Origin: Aureimonas psammosilenae
GTDB taxonomy: Bacteria > Pseudomonadota > Alphaproteobacteria > Rhizobiales > Rhizobiaceae
Length of the DNA stretch: 64,000 nt
Reading direction: 5' to 3'
Assembly: GCF_009176975.1 (NCBI RefSeq)
Contig: NZ_WEZG01000004.1
Location: 124,001-188,000 of the forward strand
Shown here: positions 43,674-53,930 of the stretch, piece after piece
Layout: the number at the start of each line of letters is the position of its first letter
Position numbering within the stretch: the stretch's first letter is position 1
Translations under genes and position numbers: made by a program
Notes under the pieces: generated by a model
Databases searched by the model: none
Told to the model about the DNA's origin: nothing
The model's input: only the letters and a program-made list of their open reading frames with translations

Positions 43674-44722
43674 CCATCAAGGGTCCGGGCATCTTTCTGG
43701 CGCAGTTCGCGGGCGACGCGGCGCCTTTCTCCTCGCTCGACGGCATCTGCGGCTGGGCGGCCGATCTCGGCTACAAAGGCGTCCAGATCCCGACCTGGGA
43801 TGCGCGCTTGTTCGATCTCGCCAAGGCCTCGGACTCGCAGGACTATTGCGACGAGGTGAAGGGCGTGGTCGAGGGTCATGGCCTCGCGATCACTGAGTTG
43901 TCCGCCCATCTGCAAGGCCAGCTCGTCGCCGTTCATCCGGCCTATGACGAACTCTTCGACGGTTTCGCCGCCCCCCATGTGCGCGGCAACCCCAAGGCGC
44001 GTCAGGAATGGGCGGTGGATCAGGTCAAGCGCATGGCCACCGCCTCGCGTCGTCTCGGCCTCGGACAGGCCGCCGCCTTTTCCGGGGCGCTGGCCTGGCC
44101 CTATGTTTATCCCTGGCCGCAGCGCCCGGCCGGTCTCGTGGAAACGGCCTTCGACGAGTTGGCGAAGCGCTGGCGCCCGATCCTCGACCATTTCGACGAG
44201 AACGGCGTCGACGTCTGCTTCGAGATCCATCCCGGCGAGGACCTCCATGACGGCGTCACCTACGAGATGTTCCTGGAGCGCACCGGCAACCATCCGCGCG
44301 CCCGGATGCTCTACGACCCCTCGCACTACATCCTGCAAGGCTTGGACTATCTTAGCCATATCGACATCTACCACGAGCGCATCGGCATGTTTCACGTGAA
44401 GGACGCCGAGCTGAATCCGGACGGACGCCAGGGTGTCTATGGCGGCTACCAGCCTTGGGCGAACCGCGCCGGCCGTTTCCGCTCGCTCGGCGACGGGCAG
44501 GTCGATTTTGCTTCCGTGTTCTCCAAGTTGACGCAATACGGCTTCGAGGGCTGGGCGGTTCTGGAATGGGAATGCGCGATCAAGAGCGCCGAGCAGGGGG
44601 CCCGCGAGGGCGCGCCTTTCATCGCCGCCCACATCATCGAGCGGGGCGACAAGGCCTTCGACGATTTCGCGGGTTCGGGCGCCGACGAAGCGGTGAACCG
44701 GCGCGCGCTCGGCTTGTCCTGA
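43670..44722 (+). CDS. Sugar phosphate isomerase/epimerase family TIM-barrel protein
   Basis: A 350-residue xylose-isomerase-like barrel, longer than the one at 17431. Metal-site motifs are DVCFEIHPGEDLHDG, RMLYDPSHYILQGLDY, MFHVKDAEL and VLEWECAIK. It is coupled to the 44-codon ORF upstream and lies 22 bp before a MocA-like dehydrogenase, the same gene pairing as in the LacI operon. Function is probably isomerisation or cleavage of an oxidised sugar. Confidence 0.9.
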   Translation: MTIKGPGIFLAQFAGDAAPFSSLDGICGWAADLGYKGVQIPTWDARLFDLAKASDSQDYCDEVKGVVEGHGLAITELSAHLQGQLVAVHPAYDELFDGFAAPHVRGNPKARQEWAVDQVKRMATASRRLGLGQAAAFSGALAWPYVYPWPQRPAGLVETAFDELAKRWRPILDHFDENGVDVCFEIHPGEDLHDGVTYEMFLERTGNHPRARMLYDPSHYILQGLDYLSHIDIYHERIGMFHVKDAELNPDGRQGVYGGYQPWANRAGRFRSLGDGQVDFASVFSKLTQYGFEGWAVLEWECAIKSAEQGAREGAPFIAAHIIERGDKAFDDFAGSGADEAVNRRALGLS

Positions 44723-44744
44723 GATTCAACGGAGACGCTTCAAC

Positions 44745-45929
44745 ATGACGATCGAAGCCAGCCGCGCCGACACGGCTGCCGGCCGCATCCGCCTTGGCAT
44801 GGTGGGCGGCGGTCAGGGGGCCTTTATCGGCGCCGTGCACCGCATCGCGTCGCGCATCGACGACCGCTTCGAGCTCGTGGCGGGGGCCTTGTCCTCCGAC
44901 CCCGAGCGCGCCCGCGCTTCCGCCGCCGATCTCGGGATCGATCCGGCGCGCGCCTATGGCTCGTTCGCCGAGATGGCTGAGGCCGAGGCGGCGCGGCCGG
45001 ACGGGATCGAGGTCGTGTCGATCGTGACGCCGAACCACATGCATGTGCCGGCCGCCAAGGCCTTTCTTCAAGCCGGCATCCACGTCATCTGCGACAAGCC
45101 GCTATCGATCAGCCTGAGCGAGGGCGAGGAGCTGGCAGCGCTCCTGAAGGGCTCGGACCGGCTCTTCGTTCTCACCCACAACTATACGGGCTATCCGATG
45201 ATCCGCGAGGCGCGGGCGCGCATCCGGGCCGGCGAGCTTGGCGAGTTGCGCCTCGTCCAGGCGGAGTATCCGCAGGAATGGCTGGCGGAGGCCACCGAAA
45301 CGCAAGGCTCCAAGCAGGCCGAATGGCGCACCGACCCGGCGCGCTCGGGCGCGGGCGGGTGTATCGGCGACATCGGCACCCACGCCTTCAACCTCGCCTC
45401 CTTCGTCACCGGACAGGAGCCTTCCGAGCTTCTGGCGCAGCTCACCACCTTCGTTCCGGGACGGCGGCTGGACGACGACGTGCAGATCCTCCTGCGCTAT
45501 TCGGGCGGGATGCGGGGCATGCTCTGGGCGAGCCAGGTGGCGGTCGGTCACGAGAACGGGCTGAAGCTGCGCGTCTACGGCACCAAGGGAGGCCTCGAAT
45601 GGACGCAGGCCGACCCGAACTATCTGTGGGTAAGCCGCCTGGGCGAGCCCAAGCAGCTCGTCACCCGCAACGGCGCGGGGTCCGGCCCCGACAGCCGCCG
45701 GGTTTCGCGCATTCCGTCGGGACACCCCGAGGGCTATCTCGAAGGCTTCGCCAACGTCTACACCGAGGCGGCCGACGCCATCGTCGCCGCACGCAAGGGC
45801 GAGCGGTCGCCGTCCGCCGACCTGCCGGGCATCGAAGCCGGACTTGCCGGCATGCAGTTCATCGAAACGGCCGTGCGTTCCAGCCGCAACGGATGCACCT
45901 GGGAACCTCTCGGCGGTTCCGGCGCGTAA
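44745..45929 (+). CDS. Gfo/Idh/MocA family oxidoreductase
   Basis: A 394-residue dehydrogenase: RLGMVGGGQGAFIGAVHRIASR (cofactor motif), CDKPLSISLSEGEEL (lysine motif), SGAGGCIGDIGTHAFNLASFVTG (catalytic domain). It belongs to a different branch from the paralogues at 18199 and 40998, with a D in place of E before KPL. It ends the plus-strand unit divergent from the ROK gene. Confidence 0.92.
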   Translation: MTIEASRADTAAGRIRLGMVGGGQGAFIGAVHRIASRIDDRFELVAGALSSDPERARASAADLGIDPARAYGSFAEMAEAEAARPDGIEVVSIVTPNHMHVPAAKAFLQAGIHVICDKPLSISLSEGEELAALLKGSDRLFVLTHNYTGYPMIREARARIRAGELGELRLVQAEYPQEWLAEATETQGSKQAEWRTDPARSGAGGCIGDIGTHAFNLASFVTGQEPSELLAQLTTFVPGRRLDDDVQILLRYSGGMRGMLWASQVAVGHENGLKLRVYGTKGGLEWTQADPNYLWVSRLGEPKQLVTRNGAGSGPDSRRVSRIPSGHPEGYLEGFANVYTEAADAIVAARKGERSPSADLPGIEAGLAGMQFIETAVRSSRNGCTWEPLGGSGA

Positions 45930-46095
45930 ACGGCGGAGCAACCCCGCCGATCCTGCTTCGCGGCTGGGGTCGGCAGGCTTGCGCCATTCGTTTTTGTGGA
46001 CGGCATGAAGAGATTCACGCGTCCACTGGCAATATGAGTGATATCCCTCCCGTGCCGGGCTCTCGATGTCCGATCCGTTTGGAAGGACACCTCCT

Positions 46096-46341
46096 ATGCC
46101 CGAAAAGACGCTGTTCATCGTCCAGCAATTCGAACGTCGCGGCAAGAAGCTGACCGCCGGCCGGTCGGTCGAGTACCGGACGGCGGACGAGGCGATCGCC
46201 CGTGCCGGACGGGACTCGGAGAAGTTCGCCGGCGTCGTCGCCCTGACGATGACGATCGACACCGATACCGGCGAGGTTCTCGAAGAGCCGAAGGTGCTGG
46301 CGAAACACGGCGAGGTCGGCAAGGAATTCCAGGAGGAATAA
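46096..46341 (+). CDS. Small protein of unknown function
   Basis: An 81-residue acidic protein, MPEKTLFIVQQFERRGKKLT, with a beta-rich pattern and the block EYRTADEAIARAGRDSEKFAGVVALTMTIDTDTGEV. GGAAGGACA lies about 10 bases before the ATG at 46096. Similar small proteins of unknown role are common in Rhizobiales. It is not coupled to a neighbour. Confidence 0.72.
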   Translation: MPEKTLFIVQQFERRGKKLTAGRSVEYRTADEAIARAGRDSEKFAGVVALTMTIDTDTGEVLEEPKVLAKHGEVGKEFQEE

Positions 46342-46663
46342 CCAGGGTCTCGGACCCAGGACAGGTTTCTTGCTCCTTGCCGGAAGGCATGCACTGCCCT
46401 CCGGATAGATCCCCGAGGGGCCTATTCGTTTGCTCGATCCGATCCCCTAGAAAATCGCTGACGCGCCGAGCGCACCGTTGTCGGACAAGCGACGGTGCGA
46501 AGGATACCGCGCGCAGGCGACGGGAAGTGGTCGCGCGTCAGCGGACGCGCCGCGCCGCGCCGCGCCGCGCCGAAGCGCAACCCTTCCGAGTTTCACTCAC
46601 ACGCAAAAATTGCCGCCGGAATGATGCACTGCACCAAATCGGGCAGGCTACGCATTTGCCGTG
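46342..46663. other. Intergenic stretch with a short tandem repeat
   Basis: About 320 bases with no supported gene. It holds a small hairpin just after the preceding stop (GGGTC-TCG-GACCC at 46345-46357, a weak terminator candidate) and five tandem copies of the pentamer CGCGC at 46546-46570. Nothing else is recognised. Confidence 0.5.
46546..46570. repeat. Five tandem copies of CGCGC
   Basis: A perfect 25-base run of the pentamer CGCGC in the intergenic region upstream of the peptide-type ABC operon. The unit number could vary by strand slippage, but it is outside any gene and about 95 bp upstream of the predicted promoter. Confidence 0.8.
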
Positions 46664-46692
46664 TTGACGGGCAGGAAAATGCCTGCACAATA
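46664..46692 (+). promoter_or_regulatory. Predicted promoter with an embedded inverted repeat, peptide-type ABC operon
   Basis: TTGACG at 46664-46669, a 17-base spacer, then ACAATA at 46687-46692. The spacer contains the inverted repeat GCAGG-N6-CCTGC (46671-46686), well placed for a repressor. The IclR-type gene at the far end of the cluster is the obvious candidate, but binding is inferred only. Confidence 0.45.
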
Positions 46693-46731
46693 ACTAGGGA
46701 ACTTATTCCACAACTGTGAAACGAGGTTTCG

Positions 46732-48264
46732 ATGCGGATTGCCTGCCTGCTAACCGCCTTTTCGGTGACCCTCCTGAGTTCCACGGTTTGGGCGCAAACG
46801 GATGCCCCGCAGCGCGGCGGCGTGATCGATGTCGCCACCATCGGTGAGCCGCCGACGCTCGATCCCATGGCCTCCACCGCCGACCTCGTCGGCATCGTCT
46901 CGCAGCACATCTTCGAAACGCTCTACACTTTCGGCAGCGACTGGAGCGTCGTGCCGCTTCTGGCTGAAACCCTGCCGGAGATTTCGGACGGCGGGCGCGT
47001 CTACACGATCAAGCTGCGCCAGGGCATCACCTTCCACGACGGCTCGGCCATGGACTCGGCCGATGTCCTGGCTTCGCTCAAGCGCTGGCAGGCGACCGCC
47101 TCGCGCGGCCAGCAGGCCGCCAAGCACATCGCCTCGATCGAGGCCGTCGACCCCGCCACGGTGCGCATCACCTTGAAGGAGCCCTTCGCGCCGCTCCTGT
47201 CGCTTCTGGCCTTCAACAATTCCGCCGCCGTGGTTCTGCCGGAAGAAAACGCGGCGGTGCCGATGGAAAAGCCGGTCGGCACCGGGCCCTACAAGCTCGG
47301 CGAGCGCCGGCCCGACCAATATATCCAGCTCCTGCGTTTCGGTGGCTACAAGCCGCGTGGCGATGCCGCGAACGGCTATGGCGGCGCGCGCCACCAATAT
47401 CTCGACGAAATCCGCTTCGTGCCCGTGCCCGATCCCAATACGCGTGTGGAAGGCGCGGTCGCCGGCCAGTTCGCCTATGCCGATTCCATTCCCGTGGAGT
47501 CCGTCGGGCGATTAGAGGGCGGCAAGACCGAAGCCGTGACGCTGAGGCCCTTCGGCTGGCCGGTCTTCGTGATGAACACCAAGCAGGGCCTCCTGTCGGA
47601 TGTCGCCAAGCGCCGCGCCGTGCTGACGGCCCTCAACCCCGAAGACCTCCTGATCGCCGGCTTCGGCTCGGCCGACTTCTATGCCGTCGACGGCTCGCTC
47701 TACCCGGAAGGCTACAACTGGCACAGCGGGGAAGGCGTTTCGGCTTACGGCAAGGGCGACCCGGAAGAAGCGGCGGCGGCCTTGAAAGCGGCGGGCTACG
47801 ACGGCGCCACGCCGCTGCGCATCCTCACCAGCCGGCAATACGAGTTCCACTACAAGATGGCCGAGGTCGCGGCCGAATATCTGCGCCAAGCGGGCCTTCA
47901 GGTGCAGCTCGACGTGGTGGACTGGGCGACGCTCACCCAGCGGCGCCAGGACCCTGCGCTGTGGGACATCTTCATTTCCCACTCTCCCTTCCTGCCCGAG
48001 CCCTCGCTGATCGGCGTGATGCAGGATTCCTCGCCCGGCTGGTGGGTGTCGGACGCCAAGACTAAAGCGCTCGAGGCGTTCAATCGAGAGTCCGACCCTG
48101 CCAAGCGCGCCGCGCTCTTCGGGGACGTCCAGAAGGTCTTCTATGACGAGGTGCCCGCCTTCAAGGTCGGCGACTTCAACGCGGTCGCGGCGAAATCCCC
48201 GGCGCTTCACGACGTAACGCCCGCCCCTTGGCCGTATTTCTGGAACGCGTGGCTTTCGCGCTGA
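46732..48264 (+). CDS. Oligopeptide-type ABC transporter substrate-binding protein (family 5)
   Basis: A 510-residue periplasmic protein with a signal peptide (1-21, ending SSTVWAQ). Family 5 features: GGVIDVATIGEPPTLDPMAST, LRQGITFHDGSAMDSADVLASLKRW, PVGTGPYKLGE and RRAVLTALNPEDLLIAGFG. Family 5 proteins bind peptides, nickel or modified sugars and amino acids. It begins a plus-strand operon of permeases, an amidohydrolase and ATPases. Confidence 0.93.
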   Translation: MRIACLLTAFSVTLLSSTVWAQTDAPQRGGVIDVATIGEPPTLDPMASTADLVGIVSQHIFETLYTFGSDWSVVPLLAETLPEISDGGRVYTIKLRQGITFHDGSAMDSADVLASLKRWQATASRGQQAAKHIASIEAVDPATVRITLKEPFAPLLSLLAFNNSAAVVLPEENAAVPMEKPVGTGPYKLGERRPDQYIQLLRFGGYKPRGDAANGYGGARHQYLDEIRFVPVPDPNTRVEGAVAGQFAYADSIPVESVGRLEGGKTEAVTLRPFGWPVFVMNTKQGLLSDVAKRRAVLTALNPEDLLIAGFGSADFYAVDGSLYPEGYNWHSGEGVSAYGKGDPEEAAAALKAAGYDGATPLRILTSRQYEFHYKMAEVAAEYLRQAGLQVQLDVVDWATLTQRRQDPALWDIFISHSPFLPEPSLIGVMQDSSPGWWVSDAKTKALEAFNRESDPAKRAALFGDVQKVFYDEVPAFKVGDFNAVAAKSPALHDVTPAPWPYFWNAWLSR

Positions 48265-48350
48265 TCCAGCCGCTACGCCCGTCAGGAACGCTTCCGGCCT
48301 CGAAGGGGGCCAAGCGTTCCGACCACCGCCGCCGCCGCGCCGAGGGACCT

Positions 48351-49292
48351 ATGATCCGCACCATCGCCCACCGCCTCCTCGGCATGCTGGTCGTCATGCT
48401 GATGGTCGTCACCATCGTCTTCGTGATCGTTCGCGTGACGCCTGGCGACCCGGCGGCCGTGATGCTGGGGCCGGACGCGACGCAGGCCGACATCGCGGCC
48501 TTGCGCTCGCAGCTCGGCCTCGACCGTCCGCTTCTCGTGCAATATGTCCAGTATCTCGCCGATGTGGTGCGCGGCGATTTCGGCCAGTCGATCTTTCTCG
48601 GCCAGCCGGTTCTGTCGGCGCTGGCCGACCGGGCCGAGCCGACCTTCTTTCTCACCCTGTTCTCGCTCGGCCTCGCCGTCGCCATCGCGCTGCCGATCGG
48701 CATCTATTCGGCCTATCGGCGCGGCTCCCTGTTCGATCAGGCGGCCACAACGCTCGCCATGCTGGCCGCCAGCATCCCGAGCTTCTGGCTCGGCCTCATC
48801 CTGATCCAGTTCTTCGCCGTGCGGCTCGGCTGGTTTCCGACCTCCGGCTACGGGGGTCCGGGGGCGAGCTTCGCGGAACGGATGAGCCATCTGGTTCTGC
48901 CGTCCGTGGCGCTCGGGATCGTGTCCTCCGCTCTCATCATCCGCTTCACGAGAGCTTCCATGCTGGACGTCCTCAACGACGACTATGTCCGCACCGCCCG
49001 CTCCAAGGGCATGGGCGAGGCGCGCGTCGTGGTGCGCCATGCCTTGAAGAACGCCCTGATCCCGATCCTCACCGTGATCGGCCTGACGGCGGCGCTTCTG
49101 GTTTCCGGCGCGGTGGTGACGGAGACCGTGTTCAGCCTGCCGGGCGTCGGCAATCTCGTGGTGAACGCCGTTCTGCGCCGCGATTATCCGGTGATCCAGG
49201 GCGCGCTTCTCGTGATCGCGGGTCTCTACGTTCTCATCAACTTCGCGATCGACATGCTCTACATCATCGTCGACCCGAGGGTGCGGTACTGA
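48351..49292 (+). CDS. Oligopeptide-type ABC transporter permease (DppB-like)
   Basis: A 313-residue permease with six membrane segments. The N-terminal signature RVTPGDPAAVMLGPDATQADIAALRSQLGLD is typical of DppB/GsiC proteins, and the coupling loop reads DYVRTARSKGMGEARVVVRHALKNALIP. CGAGGGACCT precedes the ATG. It overlaps the next permease by one base. Confidence 0.94.
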   Translation: MIRTIAHRLLGMLVVMLMVVTIVFVIVRVTPGDPAAVMLGPDATQADIAALRSQLGLDRPLLVQYVQYLADVVRGDFGQSIFLGQPVLSALADRAEPTFFLTLFSLGLAVAIALPIGIYSAYRRGSLFDQAATTLAMLAASIPSFWLGLILIQFFAVRLGWFPTSGYGGPGASFAERMSHLVLPSVALGIVSSALIIRFTRASMLDVLNDDYVRTARSKGMGEARVVVRHALKNALIPILTVIGLTAALLVSGAVVTETVFSLPGVGNLVVNAVLRRDYPVIQGALLVIAGLYVLINFAIDMLYIIVDPRVRY

Positions 49293-50170
49293 TGGCCGCG
49301 GTCGCATCCGCCGCCGTCGGGGCAGCGCCGGGCGGGGCCGGCCAGATCCTTCGCGCCCTTCTTCGGCGCAAGGCCGTGCTCCTCGGCCTTCTGGTTCTTC
49401 TCGCCATCCTGCTTCTCGCCGTGTTCGGCCCGTGGCTTTCGCCTTATTCGCCGTCGCGCTTGTCGCTGGCGAGCCGCCTGCGGCCGCCCTCCGGGGTCAA
49501 CATCCTCGGCACCGACGATTTCGGCCGCGACGTCTTCACGAGGCTTGCCGTCGCTGGCCGCTTGTCGCTTTTGGTCGGCTTTTCGGTGGTCGTGGTGTCG
49601 AGCCTCATCGGCGTGACGCTCGGGCTTCTCGCCGGCTTCTTCCGCCGCCTCGACACGCCGCTCGCCCGGCTGATCGACGCGATGATGGCCTTTCCGGACA
49701 TCCTTCTCGCTATCGCCCTCGTGTCGGCGCTCGGGCCGTCCGTGGTGAATGTCGTGGCCGCGCTCGGCATCGTCTACGCGCCGCGCCTCGCCCGCATCGT
49801 GCGCGCTTCGACGCTGGTGATCCGCGAGCTTCCTTATGTCGAGGCCGCCCGCGCGCTCGGCGTCTCGACGCCCCGCATCATGACGCGCCACGTCTTGCGC
49901 AACCTCCTGTCGCCGATCCTCGTCCAGGGCACCTTCATCTTCGCCAGCGCCATGCTGGCGGAAGCGGGGCTCTCGTTTCTCGGCGTCGGCGTGTCGCCGA
50001 GCGTGCCGACCTGGGGAACCATGATCGCGCAAGGGCGCCAGTATCTCGACCAAGCCCCTTGGATTCTGTTCTTCCCGGGGCTCGCCATCGTTCTCGCCGT
50101 TCTGTCGCTGCAACTCGTCGGCGACGGCTTGCGCGACCTCCTCGATCCCCGTCTTGCCAAGGATATCTGA
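49292..50170 (+). CDS. Oligopeptide-type ABC transporter permease (DppC-like)
   Basis: A 292-residue second permease: HILGTDDFGRD-type motif NILGTDDFGRDVFTRLAVAG, coupling loop LPYVEAARALGVSTPRIMTRHVLRN, and SFLGVGVSPSVPTWGTMIAQG near the end. It follows DppB directly and precedes the amidohydrolase by 4 bp. Confidence 0.94.
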   Translation: MAAVASAAVGAAPGGAGQILRALLRRKAVLLGLLVLLAILLLAVFGPWLSPYSPSRLSLASRLRPPSGVNILGTDDFGRDVFTRLAVAGRLSLLVGFSVVVVSSLIGVTLGLLAGFFRRLDTPLARLIDAMMAFPDILLAIALVSALGPSVVNVVAALGIVYAPRLARIVRASTLVIRELPYVEAARALGVSTPRIMTRHVLRNLLSPILVQGTFIFASAMLAEAGLSFLGVGVSPSVPTWGTMIAQGRQYLDQAPWILFFPGLAIVLAVLSLQLVGDGLRDLLDPRLAKDI

Positions 50171-50174
50171 ATCC

Positions 50175-51369
50175 GTGGACGATCAAGCTCTTCTCATCCG
50201 CAACGTGCGCCCCGTCGGCTTCACGCCAGGCTCGGCCCCTCAAGGCCACACCGACATCCTCGTCGGCACGGACGGGCGCATCGCCGCCGTCGGCCCGTCC
50301 CTCATCGCCCCGCCGGGTGCGCGCGCGATCGACGGGGCGGGAGGTTTCGTGTCGCCCGGCTGGACCGATCTCCACGCCCATGTCTGGCATGGCGGCACGG
50401 ACATCTCGATCCGCCCGAAGCTCGCCGGCCTTCAGCGCGGCGTCACCACGATCGTCGACGCGGGCTCGGCGGGCGAGGCCAATTTCCACGGCTTTCGCGA
50501 ATACATCATCGAGCCGGCGCAAGAGCGCATCCTCGCCTTCCTCAATATCGGCTCGATCGGCCTCGTCGCCTGCAACCGGGTGAGCGAGCTCATCGACATC
50601 CGCTCCATCGACATCGACCGTACGCTTGCCGTGGTGGAAGCCAATCGCGACCTCATCGTCGGCATCAAGTGCCGGGCGAGCCATGTGATCCTTGGCTCCT
50701 GGGGCATCACGCCGGTGAAGGTCGCGGTGAAGGTCGCCAAGATTTTGAAGCTGCCGATGATGATCCATGTCGGCGAGCCGCCGCCGACCTACGACGAGAT
50801 CCTCGAACTCCTGCGCCCCGCGACGTCATCACCCATTGCTTCAACGGCAAGGCCGGCGGTTCGATCGTCGAGGACGACGACCTTTGGGACCTCGTCGTGA
50901 AATGCGCCGACAAGGGCATCCGGCTCGATGTCGGGCACGGCGGGGCGTCCTTTTCCTTCAAGGTCGCCGAGATCGCGATCGAGCGTGGCCTCCTGCCCTT
51001 CTCCATCTCCACCGACCTCCACGACCATTCCCTGAACGGGCCGGTCTGGGACATGGCGACCACCATGTCGAAGCTCCTGTCGGTCGGCATGCCCTTCGAG
51101 GCCGTCGTCACCGCCTCCACCACCGCGCCGATGTCGGCCGTGGGCCTTTCGACCAGCGATCTCTTGAGCGTCGGCACGAAGGCCGAACTGACCGTGTTCG
51201 ACCTCGTGGATAGCGATCTGAAGGTGCGGGACTCGCAAGGCGCGCTCGCCACCCTTCACCGGATGTTCGAGCCTCACCACGCGATCCGGGGCACGGTGCA
51301 TGTGCGCGCTTCGCGCCATATGCCGAAGGAAGGCGAGGCCAAGGTCTGCACCTGCGGGGCGCACGCCTG

Positions 51370-51370
<1 letters not shown>
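50175..51370 (+). pseudogene. Amidohydrolase/deacetylase family metallohydrolase (cog3964) with a one-base frameshift
   Basis: The first part reads LIRNVRPVGF, then GWTDLHAHVWHGGTDI (metal-binding His pair), GIKCRAS (bridging Lys) and MMIHVGEPPPTYDEILELLRP. The frame is then lost, and the rest continues in the frame one base back: DVITHCFNGKAGGS, GHGGASF and STDLHDHSLNGP with the catalytic Asp, to the C terminus at 51370. The break is at the C4 run 50816-50819; one extra C restores a full-length protein of about 398 residues. So this is a single-base deletion, either real or a sequencing error. I chose GTG 50175 (AAGGA upstream). Relatives of this COG deacylate N-acyl or O-acetyl hydroxyacids. 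The gene sits within a transporter operon, so it should act on the imported compound. Confidence 0.88.
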
Positions 51371-52385
<1,015 letters not shown>

Positions 52386-52389
<4 letters not shown>

Positions 52390-53387
52390 GCGCGCTTGCC
52401 CGAACCCGTCCCGAAACGGCTGCTCCGATCCTCGAGGTGGAGGACCTGAAGACGCACTTCCCGCTGCCCCACGGCACGGTGCGCGCGGTGGACGGCGTGT
52501 CCTTCACCGTGCGGCGTGGCTCGGTCGTCGGGCTCGTCGGCGAGTCCGGCTCCGGCAAGACCACGGTCGGGCGCTCGATCCTCCGGCTCGTCGAACCGAC
52601 CGGGGGCGCGGCGCGCTTCGAAGGGCGGGACCTCCTGCGGCTCAGCCCCAAGGAGATGCGCGGCTATCGCCGTCGCCTCCAGATCATCTTTCAGGACCCT
52701 TATTCCTCGCTGAACCCGCGCATGCGCGTCGGGGCGATCCTCGCCGAGGCGCTCGACACGCACGGTCTCGCGAGAGGTCCGGCGCGGGCGGGACGCATCG
52801 CCGAGCTTCTCACCCGCGTCGGCCTCCAACCCGAACACGCGCGGCGCTTCCCGCATGAATTCTCCGGCGGCCAGCGCCAGCGCATCGGCATCGCCCGCGC
52901 GCTGGCCGTGGAGCCCGATCTGATCGTCGCCGACGAGCCGGTCTCGGCGCTCGACGTTTCGGTGCAGGCGCAGATCCTGAACCTCCTGCAGGAACTGCAG
53001 CGCGAGTTCGGGCTCACCATGCTCTTCGTCGCGCACGACCTTTCCGTGGTGGAATATCTCTGCGACGAGGTGGTGGTGATGTATCTCGGGCGCGTCATGG
53101 AGCGGGGCCCGAGCCGCGAGGTCTACCGCCGCCCGCGCCACCCCTATACCAAGGCGCTGATCGCCACCGCGCCGGTTCCCGACCCGACATCCAAGCGCGA
53201 CCGACCCATCCTCAAGGGCGACATCCCGAGTCCGATCGACCCGCCGTCCGGCTGCGTCTTTCGCACGCGCTGCCCTCATGCCGAGGCGGTCTGCGCGCAA
53301 ACACGCCCGCCCGAGGAAGAACTCGGCCCCGGCCACTTCGCCGCCTGCCTGCGCCAAAGCGATCTTGCCGCCGCCGGCCTTCTTTGA
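52386..53387 (+). CDS. Oligopeptide-type ABC transporter ATP-binding protein (DppF-like)
   Basis: A 333-residue second ATPase: [52 protein letters not shown], and the C-terminal cysteines in [15 protein letters not shown]. It overlaps DppD by 4 bp. With DppD it forms the heterodimeric motor of the transporter. Confidence 0.95.
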
Positions 53388-53419
53388 GCCGGCCCCTCCC
53401 CTTTCCGGAGTTCCCCATC

Positions 53420-53920
53420 TTGTCCTTCGCTGAAAGCGCCGCTTCGCCGGCCGCCTCCGATCCAGAGCCGCTTGTGCGTCTCGCGGCGCTCGGGATCGTC
53501 CTGCCCCCCGCCCCGCCGCCCGTCGCCAATTTCGTGACGCACGTTCTGGAAGGAAAGCTCCTTTACCTTTCCGGGCAGGGCCCGCGCGAAGCAAACGGGC
53601 GCATGCATACCGGCAAGGTCGGCGCCGATGTCACGGTGGAGGCGGCCTATGCCCATGCCCGGCTGACCGGGATCAATCTTCTGGCCGTGATGCAGGACGC
53701 GCTCGGCGACCTTTCGCGCGTGCGCCGGGTGGTGAAGCTCCTCGGCATGGTGAATGCCGAGCCCGACTTCGCCGAGCATCCCGCGATCATCAACGGCTGC
53801 TCGGACCTCTTCGTCGAGGTCTTCGGCGCGGCCGGACACCATGCCCGCTCGGCCGTCGGTTTCGGCTCGCTGCCCGGCCGCATCACCGTCGAGATCGAGG
53901 CGATCGTCGCGATCGATTAA
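53420..53920 (+). CDS. RidA/YjgF family protein
   Basis: A 166-residue protein of the RidA superfamily, in the longer subgroup (archetypal RidA is about 128). Family motifs: LYLSGQGPREANGRMHTGKVGADVTVEAAYAHA, LGDLSRVRRVVKLLGMVN, and HHARSAVGFGSLPGRITVEIEAIVAID, where the Arg of ARS matches the catalytic arginine of RidA. RidA hydrolyses enamine/imine intermediates made by PLP enzymes. I used the TTG at 53420 with CCGGAG upstream; a TTG at 53384 overlapping the previous stop is the alternative. Its place between the transporter and a PLP enzyme is suggestive. Confidence 0.88.
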   Translation: MSFAESAASPAASDPEPLVRLAALGIVLPPAPPPVANFVTHVLEGKLLYLSGQGPREANGRMHTGKVGADVTVEAAYAHARLTGINLLAVMQDALGDLSRVRRVVKLLGMVNAEPDFAEHPAIINGCSDLFVEVFGAAGHHARSAVGFGSLPGRITVEIEAIVAID

Positions 53921-53930
53921 AAGCGTGCGC

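Noticed and set aside
46342-46731. tRNA or other RNA gene in the GC-rich intergenic region
   Set aside because: No cloverleaf-like pairing or T-arm consensus was found; only a pentamer repeat and a short hairpin.
53384-53419. TTG start of RidA overlapping the DppF stop
   Set aside because: It is possible, but the TTG at 53420 has a better ribosome binding site and the first 12 residues are not conserved.
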